This document shows, in pieces, positions 46,665 to 56,457 of a stretch of DNA of 64,000 bases. Position 1 is the stretch's first letter. Each line of letters begins with the position of its first letter. The position numbers and the translations under genes are program-made. The DNA is from Mesostigma viride (lineage: Eukaryota > Streptophyta > Mesostigmatophyceae > Mesostigmatales > Mesostigmataceae), in contig RPFO01000389.1 of NCBI GenBank assembly GCA_009746045.1, forward strand, positions 430,686 to 494,685, written 5' to 3'. The notes beneath the pieces are model-generated. The model did not search any database, was not told the DNA's origin, and saw only the letters and a list, made by a program, of their open reading frames with translations.

Positions 46665-47565
46665 GTTTAATCATAAGGAAAAACAATGAAAGTTGCCTTA
46701 AGAAAAGGATAGGAACCTAAATTGAAGCAAGGAAGGCAAAAGGAAAAACCTTGAATGTCTTAAGCAAAGAAAACAAGTGAAATCAATCCTTTTAATTAAC
46801 CCTTAAATGGTACTGGGTCCGTTTTCGTGGTACCAGTCGAAGTCCTACCACTCTAACGGACTGAGTTTGTGCGCCTTGCAGGCGCCGCGCCAAAAAGAAT
46901 TTAACGGTCAAACCTGGGGGGATTGAAAGATCTAGATCTCAGCTTTCCGTAGAGCACTTCAGACCGTACTTTGGACACCTGGCCAGGGAGATATGCTTGA
47001 GCAAAGTTAGGGGGGTACCATGGTCCAACGGGACCGACGTGCATGAAAAATATTGACGCGCACGGCTATGGCGGTGCACACAACTGACTGGTACGAGAGA
47101 ATAGCTTGACATAATGGACTCAAATTTTGTAGGCATGATTTTTAAGTCATAAAAACGTTATACCCCTAGCCATGGAGCGTTTGAAGATGCGTAGATGGGT
47201 CTCGGGGTGCTGGTAGGCGCAGCAAATCATGTTAGCTGCCAGGCGGTGACCGTGCGAGTGCTGCATGTTGCTAGGCGGAAATTTTCGAGATATTTGCGCA
47301 TGGATAAACGTTTGACGTTGTTCCCAACCAGATTTGCTAAAACTGGCAGCCAGGAAAGGCTCGAGGCTATGTCCATGAATCGGGCGTGCTGGCTCCCGCA
47401 GGAAAAGGTAATCTGCTGTTCCGACCTGGTACGTTCTAGCCTCCTAGCGTGTTCCGTTAACCGTATATGGTTGTATTATCGTTTCTAACTAATATCAGGG
47501 TTATAATCGAGGGCTTGTGATGGTCATTTTGTTGTTTTGCTGCCTCTACGCATCGGCTTGTCATT

Positions 47566-48520
47566 AATTAATTAATTAATTAAACTCGTGCTCCCGTTGG
47601 GGAGTCACGGAGCACCGAAGTGCTTTTAATCCCTGTGTGTGCACTACAGGAGAAAGGGCAGAGACCCCCAGTCTCCTTCATGCCAAAGGCATGCCACAGC
47701 TGCAATCGGGCGCGGCTAGCTAAAAGGACAGGCTAACGATCCGGCAAACTGTGGGTGCAATAAGACCCATGTGAGCATATCATAGCAAGGAGCGTGGGCA
47801 AGTAATCTGAACATAGCCAGGGCATAGCATGGCTGTACTAGGACTAGGCTAAGGCTATGGCTGGTTGTGTACCGTGCGTTGGCGGCACGTGACTAGGTGT
47901 GTTGGCACAGCTAGGCAACATTCTAGGAATGGCTGCCTTAGCGGCAGTGACGCCAATGGTTACAAGCTAGGGCTATTGCTATTCTAGCCCGCTGGGGGCG
48001 TCCACATCTTGTGGTTGATCATCAGGTCCCCGCCCCTCCAGTACACCTTGGGCTTCTGGGGGTCCTGCTTATGGCGGAGGTATTCCGGCCACAGGTCGCG
48101 TCGCTGCTGTTGCTGAGCGGGGGTGAGGTCGTCATCCAGCGTCCAGGTGAGGTCGTGCAACCGCTTGCGACGAGAAAGGAACCGCTGCTTATCCTCAGGG
48201 GAGGGGAAGGTGAGTAGGACTGGTGGGGGGGCCGCCTTGTCCCGTGAGTGGGGAAGGCGGTGGCACCCACGCAGTTCTACCTCACCTACCAGGCCCATGA
48301 GGGTAAGAAGCTGGTTCTTGAGCTCGTCAGCAAGAGAGGTTGACGTCTCACCTGGCTTCTGGGGGAAGCGACGTAGCACCACTCGGCACTCGCGGCGAGC
48401 GCGGTCGGTGACCTCCCGTTGCTGGGCCTGGCGGTGGTCCTCCAGCTCCTGGAGCTTTGTGGCGACGGCTTGTCATGGTTGTGGAATACCATCAGGTCAA
48501 GCAGATTTTGGACCATGTTT
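47566..48520 (-). pseudogene. LINE ORF1-like remnant with 3' tail
   Basis: A minus-strand frame ending at 47984 encodes a basic, helix-rich start (LEDHRQAQQREVTDRARREC, probably coiled coil). An RRM-plus-C-terminal region follows, typical of LINE ORF1p/Transposase_22: VELRGCHRLPHSRDK, PPPVLLTFPSPEDKQRFLSR, LTPAQQQQRRDLWPEY and VYWRGGDLMIN. These proteins bind the LINE RNA. A hairpin CTCCCGTTGGGGAG and (TTAA)n at 47566-47612 mark a LINE 3' end in the same orientation. ORF2 is absent between them, so this is an internally deleted copy. The 5' limit is uncertain. Confidence 0.65.
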
Positions 48521-48892
48521 GGTCGCTGTTAGCTGAGGCTGCAACGGAAATAGCGTGATAACGGTTGGTATTGGTTAGTAGTATGGTAAATGTGATTACC
48601 CAGTGCTTTTCCTGGCTCAAACAGCCCGAGACAAGTTCTTTTCTGACCAGTTTTAGGCATGGCTTCTTGTTTTGCTGGCCAACGCCCACCTTCTTATTTT
48701 GCATCCATTGCACGTGACAAACATGGAGATACCCAATACCTGTTTGCATGGAAGCATTACCAACGTGTTCCTTTTGTTTTCTTTATTGCTGCAAAGAACG
48801 TGGAGGTGTTTTGTCATTCATTGGGTGCGTTAGTGATATAGCTCCTTGCCACCCCTTTGACGCGCGCTTTAGGCCTTGATTAATGAGCCTTT

Positions 48893-49465
48893 TGTTACGT
48901 CGCGTAACAATTCGTTGTAGTTACGGACGTAAATTAGGTCCTTTGCCTCGGTTGTCCCTAGGTTTACGTTTAGGCTCCTACCGGGACATTATTGTCCTCG
49001 TAACAGTACTGTGGTACATTGGGTGCCGTTGGGCGCCGCGCCGCGTACTTTACTAGTGGTCCTGATCCTGGGGTAGAATGTAGTGGACCAGCGTGCATCA
49101 GTAGATTTAGTGGACCAGCGTGCACCTGTAGGCGAGGGCCATGTCGGCCCGAGCGTGTTGGACCGTTGGTGATCATTTATGCGCGTTCTACCCCTTGTGT
49201 GTGCACTCGGCGTGTGTTAAGTGAATTGACACATTTAGGCTTGGGTCACGGCAGTGTAGTTGTGTTTCCTTCCTCTATTCCTGGAGTAAACGGGTTTTGG
49301 TAAATGGTTGTATGGCGTATTATAGCAACACTTACGTTAATGCATTGAGATCAGCTCCGTCACGTTCGTCTTTCGCCAGAGGGTTAAGTAGAGGAGGCCT
49401 GACCAGTTTAGGTAGTATCAGGCCCATTAGAGGTAGAGGTGGAGGTAGATATCCGCGGCGTAACA
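48893..49465 (+). repeat. 5' LTR of Gypsy-A
   Basis: 573 bp, TGTTACG...CGTAACA. The first 20 bases contain TTACGTCGCGTAA, a palindrome. Should hold the element's promoter; no TATA box was assigned. Confidence 0.95.
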
Positions 49466-49998
49466 ATGGTTCCGGAGGAACTTCAGTAGGTAGTGAACGA
49501 GACGACTATCCCTTGCCACATACACCTTTTCAAGACCCCTTCCGCGTCCAGGAACAAGAAGTCGACACTTCCTTGATAGGTAATGGGCGGGTCGCCTTCA
49601 AGCTAGGAGCGTCGTGCTGCCCGTTTCGGGACACGCTTTACCTAGAAGCTAGACCTGCTCACAGCGGATAAATCCTTTCGTAGTTAGCCTGTCCTTCGCC
49701 TTGTTTTCCTGCTTACGGTTGTTTCCTGCCTTAGATCGGGGAGTATTACTGTTCGGAGACGATTAGCGTCGCCGTACCTACACCTTTTTCCTTGTGCTGC
49801 TGCTTTATTAGACGGCCGCACCCGCAGAGTTACGGGGCGCTGTGTTAGGACGAGCGCTGGGATATCCGGCCGCTGACTTAGGACGAGAGCTGGAAACTCC
49901 CGCCCTCCTTCTTCTTTCGGTGATCCAGATCGTCAAGCTAAGTCGCCTACCCCTACCTCGTCTAGCTTGACATCACAAGACACGCCAGGTGAGTTATC
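49466..49998 (+). other. Gypsy-A leader with primer-binding site
   Basis: Non-coding stretch between the 5' LTR and ORF0. TGGTTCCGGAGGAAC at 49467-49481 starts two bases after the LTR and would pair with the 3' end of a tRNA ending in ...CCGGAACCA. The Gypsy-B copy has TGGACTCGGAGGAAC at the same place (61508-61494), so the primer site has changed between copies. Confidence 0.65.
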
Positions 49999-50391
49999 AT
50001 GAGTCAACGTCGTGTTTTTACTGCGCCTTCCCATTCATCTAGTGATAATAGTTTAGCTAAGTATTACGTAGTTATTACCCCTCAATGGTCAGCCATTTTC
50101 CTCTCTTGGTCAGATGCTAGGAAGATAGTGCAAAACCGTACATATAATGTAATTAGGTATAAGAAATTTGTTACCTTCGAGGAAGCTCAACAATTCCTTA
50201 TAGACCATAGCGTATCAGATCTAGGCCTACACGTACGTTCTACTCCTCATGGTCGCCCTCCTGTAGAAGCTCTAGATTTTGCTACCCCTCCTTCGTCTCC
50301 CCCTAAGAGGGCTGCATCCTCATCTAGCTTAGATACTCCTCTCACCTTGGAATTCGGTTCCCTATCCATTACTGTTGTTAAAAAGGACTGA
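49999..50391 (+). CDS. Gypsy-A ORF0: RNase H1-type hybrid-binding (viroplasmin) domain protein
   Basis: 130-residue ORF before gag, ending at a stop at 50389-50391. Residues ~22-70 read KYYVVITPQWSAIFLSWSDA, then RKIVQNRTYNVIRYKKF, then VTFEEAQQFL. This is the pattern of the RNase H1 N-terminal domain (YYVV..G...GIF.SW.EA...V.......K.F.T..EA..F), also found in caulimovirus viroplasmin. In RNase H1 this fold binds RNA/DNA hybrids or double-stranded RNA. The rest is Ser/Pro-rich (ATPPSSPPKRAASSSS). No RNase H catalytic domain is attached, but the element has its own RNase H in pol. Gypsy-B conserves the domain at 60990-60727. A role with hybrids during reverse transcription is inferred only. 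Confidence 0.8.
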   Translation: MSQRRVFTAPSHSSSDNSLAKYYVVITPQWSAIFLSWSDARKIVQNRTYNVIRYKKFVTFEEAQQFLIDHSVSDLGLHVRSTPHGRPPVEALDFATPPSSPPKRAASSSSLDTPLTLEFGSLSITVVKKD

Positions 50392-50515
50392 TTTAAATTG
50401 TTCCTTTCTTTTAAGCCATTAAAATCTTTTCCTTTTCTTTCCTTGCCTTATATTAGGCCTTGTCCTTTATCCTTGTTGCTTTCAGTTAGATTTTTGATCA
50501 TTTACTTAAACAAAA

Positions 50516-52255
50516 ATGGATCCAATGGGTGGTAACCTGTCGCCTATACCTACCAATACTCCTACTATGAATAATAATAATAATAATAATAATAACAACC
50601 ATAACAACAATCGGGTAACCGACGGGACTCACTTGAAACGGTACACCATCTCACTCCTCAAGGTAATCTTCGTGCCTCACCTCCTTCTCCGCTTGCTGAT
50701 GGTCGCCGTCGTCCCTCACTTACCCCTCCTACCTATGAACAACGTCAACGTATGCAAGTCAGATTTAGTGATGACCCTTCCCTTACCCTGAACCAGGCCC
50801 CTGCCCCTCCTGCAACCTTGGCTCAACCCTCCAGCAGGTCCTCACTAACTAACAATGTTTTTAGGCCTCCTTCCCACCCTGTTCCTTCCATGCCTGCTCT
50901 TAACACGGGTCGTGCCTCTGCCCCTGTCGGTCCTTCTGGGCGCCCTAGTGCAGTTCCCTTTTACCCACCTGCTTCCTGGTCCTACCCTGAGACGGCCTAT
51001 GAGGCAGCCCAGGTCCCTACCCGTGTGGCTGATTTAGAAGTTAATAGTGATTTCAGCACCATGCCCTTAGATGACAGAAATTATGATCATTTTGCCTATT
51101 CCTCTCTTCGTGAGCAATATACTGTCCCCTTCTCTTATGGGCACCAGCCTGAAACGGTGGCCCCGTCTAGACCCCTACCCAAGACTTTTCCTCTTCCTTC
51201 CTTCTATCCCGCTTATGTAGCAGTGGAAGATAGTGGCCCTATGGGAAAAACTGACTCTTCTAATCCCCCTAAGCCCCCTGCTCTTCCCCTCTTTGCTAAC
51301 CTTCCCAAGCTGGATGTCAAGTCTACCCCTCAACAGTTTTTCACCTTTATTATGTTGCTTACACAGAACACGGAGTCGTGGCAGAATCATAATAGATGGC
51401 GTCTTTCTGATGCTGTATTAGTTCCTCACTATCTCACAACCTGTATTACTCCTGAGCTTGCTAACCTCATTCAGTGTGAGTCTTTGGCCTCTCATGCCTA
51501 CCCTAACTCTGTAGCAGAATTGTTTAAGCGTTTAGAGAACCATTTAGTCCCTCCTGATTCAGATTGGCAGGATAGATTAGCCTTTGGTACCTTGCAGCAG
51601 GGTACTAAATCCTTTAAAGAATATATGAAAGAGTTTGATGCTCAGATGGTACGAATTAGGGATTTGTCGGGTGCAGAAGTACGTGCTCGCTTCCTTCAGG
51701 CCTCAGTAGACCCTTATTGCGTGAAGTCAAGCGCCAGTTCTCTGCCTACCGTTTTACTGACCTGCCCCTCAAGCATGTGCGCCAGCATCTTTTACGTGTA
51801 GCAGATTTCTTCTCCACCCTTCTCTTCCTACCCGTTCCCGTATTAATAATATTATCCTTACCCCTGAGGAGGAGAACTCCTATGTAGAAGAATTAGATAT
51901 CTGTGTGACTGACCTTTCAGCTCTGGATGTCTCTCATATTACCTGCTATCATTGTAAGGAAGTAGGTCATCTTAAACGTGAGTGCCCCAAGTTCCTTTCG
52001 GGTGCTCCCCCTCATCCCGACGCTCGCCCTCCTCGTACCCCTCAGCGTGCTCCTATTCGTCCCACTTCAGGACGCATTCCTTCAGCTACCCCTAGTAGGC
52101 TGAATGCTGTGCAGACAGGATCCCCAGGGTTCCCCTATGATAATCAGGCTCCCGCACCCTCTTCAATCCCTCGTGACCCTCCAGCAGTGGCTTTTCCGCC
52201 AGGGTCTTCTTCGGGGTTCGTTCCTATGGATTTGGGGGGGGAGGGGGAACAGTAG
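50516..52255 (+). pseudogene. Gypsy-A gag
   Basis: Starts MDPMGGNLSPIPTNT with an Asn run (50577-50610), then shifts frame near 50610 relative to Gypsy-B. The main open part 50752-51700 has QVRFSDDPSLTLNQAPAPPA, a Pro-rich linker, QQFFTFIMLLTQNTESWQNH, and EYMKEFDAQMVRIRDLSGAE. A second break occurs near 51700 (RARFLQAS instead of RARFLQGLSRPL in Gypsy-B). The CCHC knuckle CYHCKEVGHLKREC at about 51937-51985 is intact, and the frame ends at 52253. It encodes the structural protein that packages the element RNA. Confidence 0.85.
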
Positions 52256-52329
52256 GCCTGTCAGCCGGGGGTAACCTGGACAGGTCCTTAGATAGTACCC
52301 CAGATAAAATTTTTGCCTGCCTGTTTTTA

Positions 52330-54747
52330 TAACCTCTGTAGGAGCTGAATCTTCCCTACCACTACGTGTGCGTCCTCTTATGTTCTTGAATGGTGGTTTA
52401 ACCGTCCCTCACACTGTTGTAGACCCCTTCTTGCATGCTGATGAACTCTTGAATGTCTCTGTGTTGGTAGATAGCGGTGCGGCTAGCTCCTTTGTGAGCG
52501 AGGCCCTAGTTAGACGTTTAGGACTAGTCCCTACCCCTCACACCAAACCCGTTACTGTTCATTATGCTGATGGTCGCACCAGTCATTCCCCGGGTACGGT
52601 GTCCCTTCCCATGGTTATACAAGGACGTACTGTCAACCTGACGGCCACTATAGGCCCTATCACTACCGCTGATGTATTACTAGGATTAGATTGGCACCAG
52701 GATAATAAGATTACTATTAATTATGATACCATGGTCATTTGGTTTCCAGATAGCTCTTACTGGGTACCTGAACGTCATTATAGATTGGAAAATTTATCCT
52801 TGGTAGATATTACTCCTCCTACACCTGTTGATCCTCCTGTAAGACCTATACCTGAAGTATTAATGTCAAATGACGAATTACGTTCTGAATTAAAGCAAAA
52901 TGGATACCTATTATGTATGTTCCTTCAGTTAGAAGTACAAGAGATACCTATCACTAATAATAGTGTGGATATAGATGTAAATACAGTGGATACAATAGGA
53001 GTAGGATTTACTGAAAATGAAATAGTAAGATACATGGCTGTGATAGATTCCTCAAAAGTATTTGAAGAAAAGACTCCTTCTTATCCTCCTCCTCGTTCTG
53101 TTTTACACCGTGTAGTTATCAAGGACGGTGCAGTTCCTACGCACTCTCCGATGTATAGAATGGGCCCTACCGAGTTAAAGGAACTAAAACAGATTTTAGT
53201 GTCATTATTAGAAGCAGGATTGATAGAGCCTAGTAACTCCCCCTACTCAGCTGGTGTCCTGTTAGTTCCTAAGCCAAATGGCAAGTTTCGCCTAGTTACT
53301 GATTATAGGAAGTTGAATGATATTACTGTGAAATCTAAATACCCTCTACCTCGTATTGATGATATATTTAATAAGGTTAAAGGTTCCACTTGTTTCACAG
53401 TACTGGATTGTGCGGATGGTTTTTGGCAGTTGCGGATAGCTCCTGAGGATTGCCATAAAACCGCCTTTGCTACCCCTTTTGGTCATTACCAGTTTAGAGT
53501 AGCGGCTATGGGACTCTGTAACTCGCCTGCCTCTTTTCAAATGTTAATGAATGAAGTGCTTAGACCTGTTATGGGAAATTCTCATCTTCCTCAGGTGTCC
53601 TCTGATCTAAAGGATCCTCCTTCTCCTCTGTTTCTTTATCTGAGCATGACCGTTCTTGTGCTCAAGCTTACTTAGATGATATTCTTATTTACTCTCCTGA
53701 TTTTGAAACGCACCTACGTGATTTAAAGAAAGTATTAGAAATAATGGCTGAAAATTCTTTGTGGGCGCGCCGTGCTAAAGTGCGTTCGGGTAGGAGTGTC
53801 CCATTTTTAGGGCACGTTCTGTCAGATGCCGGGGTCGCTACCGACCCGGATAAAACTAAGTCAATTCAGGAATGGCCTACTCCTACCGACGTTAAAGGTG
53901 TACGTAGTTTCCTAGGAATTGCTTCTTACTATAGGCGTTTTATCCCGCGTTTCGCACTATAGCAGCCCCTATTAATCATTTATTAAAGAAGGATATCCCC
54001 TTTGTTTGGAGTAGTGAGTGTCAGTCTGCTTTTCAGTGCCTAAAATCCCTACTCCTTTCCCCTCCTGTACTCATCCTACCGGATACTACTAAACCCTTTG
54101 TTGTGGCTACAGATGCTAGTAAAGTAGCTATAGGTGGTGTCCTTCTCCAGGATCAGGGTCAGGGCTTACAGCCAATTGAGTATATCTCTAGGACAATGCT
54201 CCCTGCGGAGCGTAACTATCCCGTCCACCAGCAGGAACTCTTAGCTGTGGTGTATTGTTGCCACGCGTGGCAGCACTTCCTTAAAGGTGCTCAATTTGAT
54301 GTCTGCCTGAATGAACCCTGTGAGCTAGATCCTTATAGGTTAGTTATCCAAACGGATCATCGTCCCCTTACCCATCTTCTCTCCCAACCCAACCTTACCC
54401 CTCGGCAAGCGCGCTGGATGGAATTTTTAGCACAGTTTTCCCCTTTTAAACTTCAGTATGTCAAGGGTGTAGATAACATAGTACCAGATGCACTCTCTCG
54501 TCGTGCAGACTATTCCTTCTTCGAGGACCTTGATGTTCTCAATACTACTCTAGTTCCTACTACTATGGGTGTAACCCCTTATGGTGAACTACCTGATGAT
54601 GATTCCTATGCCTACCTCTTTCATACAGCTGTTCGCATGCCTGATCTCCTTTCTCACGTAGGACTCTCTCTCCCGTGTGAGGCCCTTCCTGTGGCCTCGG
54701 TGGGGGGGAGGGGAAAAATAAAATTTCTATACCGCTTAGCCATATAG
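52330..54747 (+). pseudogene. Gypsy-A protease, reverse transcriptase and RNase H
   Basis: The first frame is open from before 52368 to 53675. Retropepsin motifs VLVDSGAASSFVSEALV and ADVLLGLDWHQ; RT motifs LLVPKPNGKFRLVTDYRK, PLPRIDDIFN, VLDCADGFWQLRIAPEDCHK, AAMGLCNSPASFQMLMNEV. After a frameshift near 53625 comes AYLDDILIYSPDF, then WARRAKVRSGRSVPFLGHVL and FLGIASYYRRFIPRF (break near 53955). RNase H at 54090-54520: VVATDASKVAIGGVLL, HQQELLAVVYCCHAWQ, TDHRPLTHLLSQPNL, DNIVPDALSRR. A connector ends at 54747. Domain order is standard Ty3/Gypsy. Two frame breaks disable it as sequenced. Confidence 0.9.
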
Positions 54748-54855
54748 CGACTAGGTCAGGAAAGTCTTATGAAAACGTAGTCCCTAGGACCTCCCCTTCT
54801 CTTCGGCAAGGCGGTAGGAGATCTCTTTAAACCTGTTCTGGATACTTCTGTAGCG

Positions 54856-56381
54856 ATGCCTACCTCTGATCTTGAACGCCTTATTAGTAGATTTACGGCC
54901 ACTGAGCCGGAAGCATTAGCTGCCATTGCTGCACATCCCCAACAATTAGGCAAGCACCCTTGTAAATTTGTAGGTGGGTTTTTATATGTGCAGATAGCAG
55001 ATTCTCCCCCTCAATGGCGCCTGTATGTCCCTCCTATCTGTCGCTCCTCCTTGCTCTTTGAGTTGCATGACTTAGCTGCTCACAGGGTGGTAAACGGGTA
55101 CGGGACCTAGTAGCCCGCTCTTATTACTGGCCTTCCCTTTATAAGGATGTGGATGAGTATGTTAGAACTTGTCAATCTTGCCAGGAAATGAAACCCAATA
55201 ATGTAGGACAGATAGCAGAACCTAGGACCTTGCCTGACCCTATCATGCCTTGGGATTCTATCATGATGGATTTTGTAGGACCTTTTAGAAAGAATGATAG
55301 GGGCAATGCCCAAATCCTTGTGTTCATAGATCGTTTTACTCGTATGTGCCATCTTGTGCCGTGTCCTTTAGAACTCACCGCACGTGATTGCGCACGCCTA
55401 TACCTCAATAATGTATATAGATATCATGGATTGAGTAGGCAGTTTATTAGTGATAAGGATAAATTATTTACCTCAGATTTTTGGCAGCAGTTTTTCGCTG
55501 CCATCGGTACCAAGGTTACCTACGGTACTGCCTACCACTCCTCCTCCTCTCATTTAGTAGAGCGTCTTAATAGAGTAGTAGAAGAAGCGCTTAGGCACTA
55601 TGTTAATGGCTCGGGTAGTGATTGGGAGGATTATTTATGTTTGGTAGAGTTCTCCCTCAACAATTGTCCCCAAGCTGCGCATGGATATACGCCCTTCTTC
55701 TTAGATACTGGGAGACAGCCCCTTACCCCTACCTCTCTCTTAGCTAGTCCTCTACGGGACAAGGATGATGTGTCCCGAGATACTGTAGAAGGTGTACAGT
55801 CCTTACTAGATAGAATGAAAACTGCTCATGACCACGCGATCTCAGGGTATCAAAAAGCTCAGGCTAAGTACCTTGCTAGGTTGCGTGCCTCCTTAGATAG
55901 ACGAGCACCTGAGATAGAAGTAGGAGATCTAGTATTAGTAGAAGGCCCCCGTGTTGGCCGTTTTGCTCATAAGTTTGAAGCAGAACTGAAGGTCAAACTT
56001 AGGCCTGCCTTCTTAGGACCCTTCCATGTGTTGTCTAGGGTAGGAAATTTCTTGTATAAAGTCGATATCCCTACCTCTTGGCAAACGCATTCAAACACCT
56101 TCCATAGGAGCCAGCTTAAACTGTACCACCCTAGTACGTTCGCTGGCAGGGAGTTAGCGCCTGCCCCTTTAGAGCATAATCCTGACACTGGGGAAGTAGA
56201 AGACGAAGTAGAAAGCATCGTGGCCCATCGAGATATCAAAAAGGGCCGCGGTACCCAGCGTCAGTATAAAGTGAAGTGGATGTATGCTCGTAGTGAAGTA
56301 GATAAGGTTTGGTATACGGAGAGTGAGCTAGATGGGTGTAGTCGCCTGCTGCAGGAATATAAAACCCTGCACAAGCTCTAG
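54856..56381 (+). pseudogene. Gypsy-A integrase with C-terminal chromodomain
   Basis: The N-terminal frame 54856-55110 ends after LFELHDLAAH by frameshift, inside the zinc-binding region. The main frame 55149-56381 holds YVRTCQSCQEM (zinc Cys pair), the catalytic core (MMDFVGPFRKND, FISDKDKLFTSDFW, SSSSHLVERLNRVVEEAL) and the post-core SH3-like part (IEVGDLVLVEGPRVGRFAHK). A recognisable chromodomain near 56206-56370 reads EVESIVAHRDIKKGRGTQRQ, then YKVKWMYA and WYTESELDGCSRLLQEY. Chromodomain integrases steer insertion toward marked chromatin. The domain is complete here, unlike in Gypsy-B. It is followed after 76 bases by ORF3. Confidence 0.9.
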
Positions 56382-56457
56382 TCGTAGGCCTTCTCCTCTC
56401 TTATGTTATGTCTGCTGTCGACGGGTGGTTGGTTGTCCCCTCCCCTCCGCAGCCGTC

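Noticed and set aside
49297-49671. Short plus-strand frame across the LTR end and leader of Gypsy-A (also 59531-59857)
   Set aside because: It crosses the LTR boundary and the primer-binding site, and the two copies diverge after the LTR, so it is not a gene.
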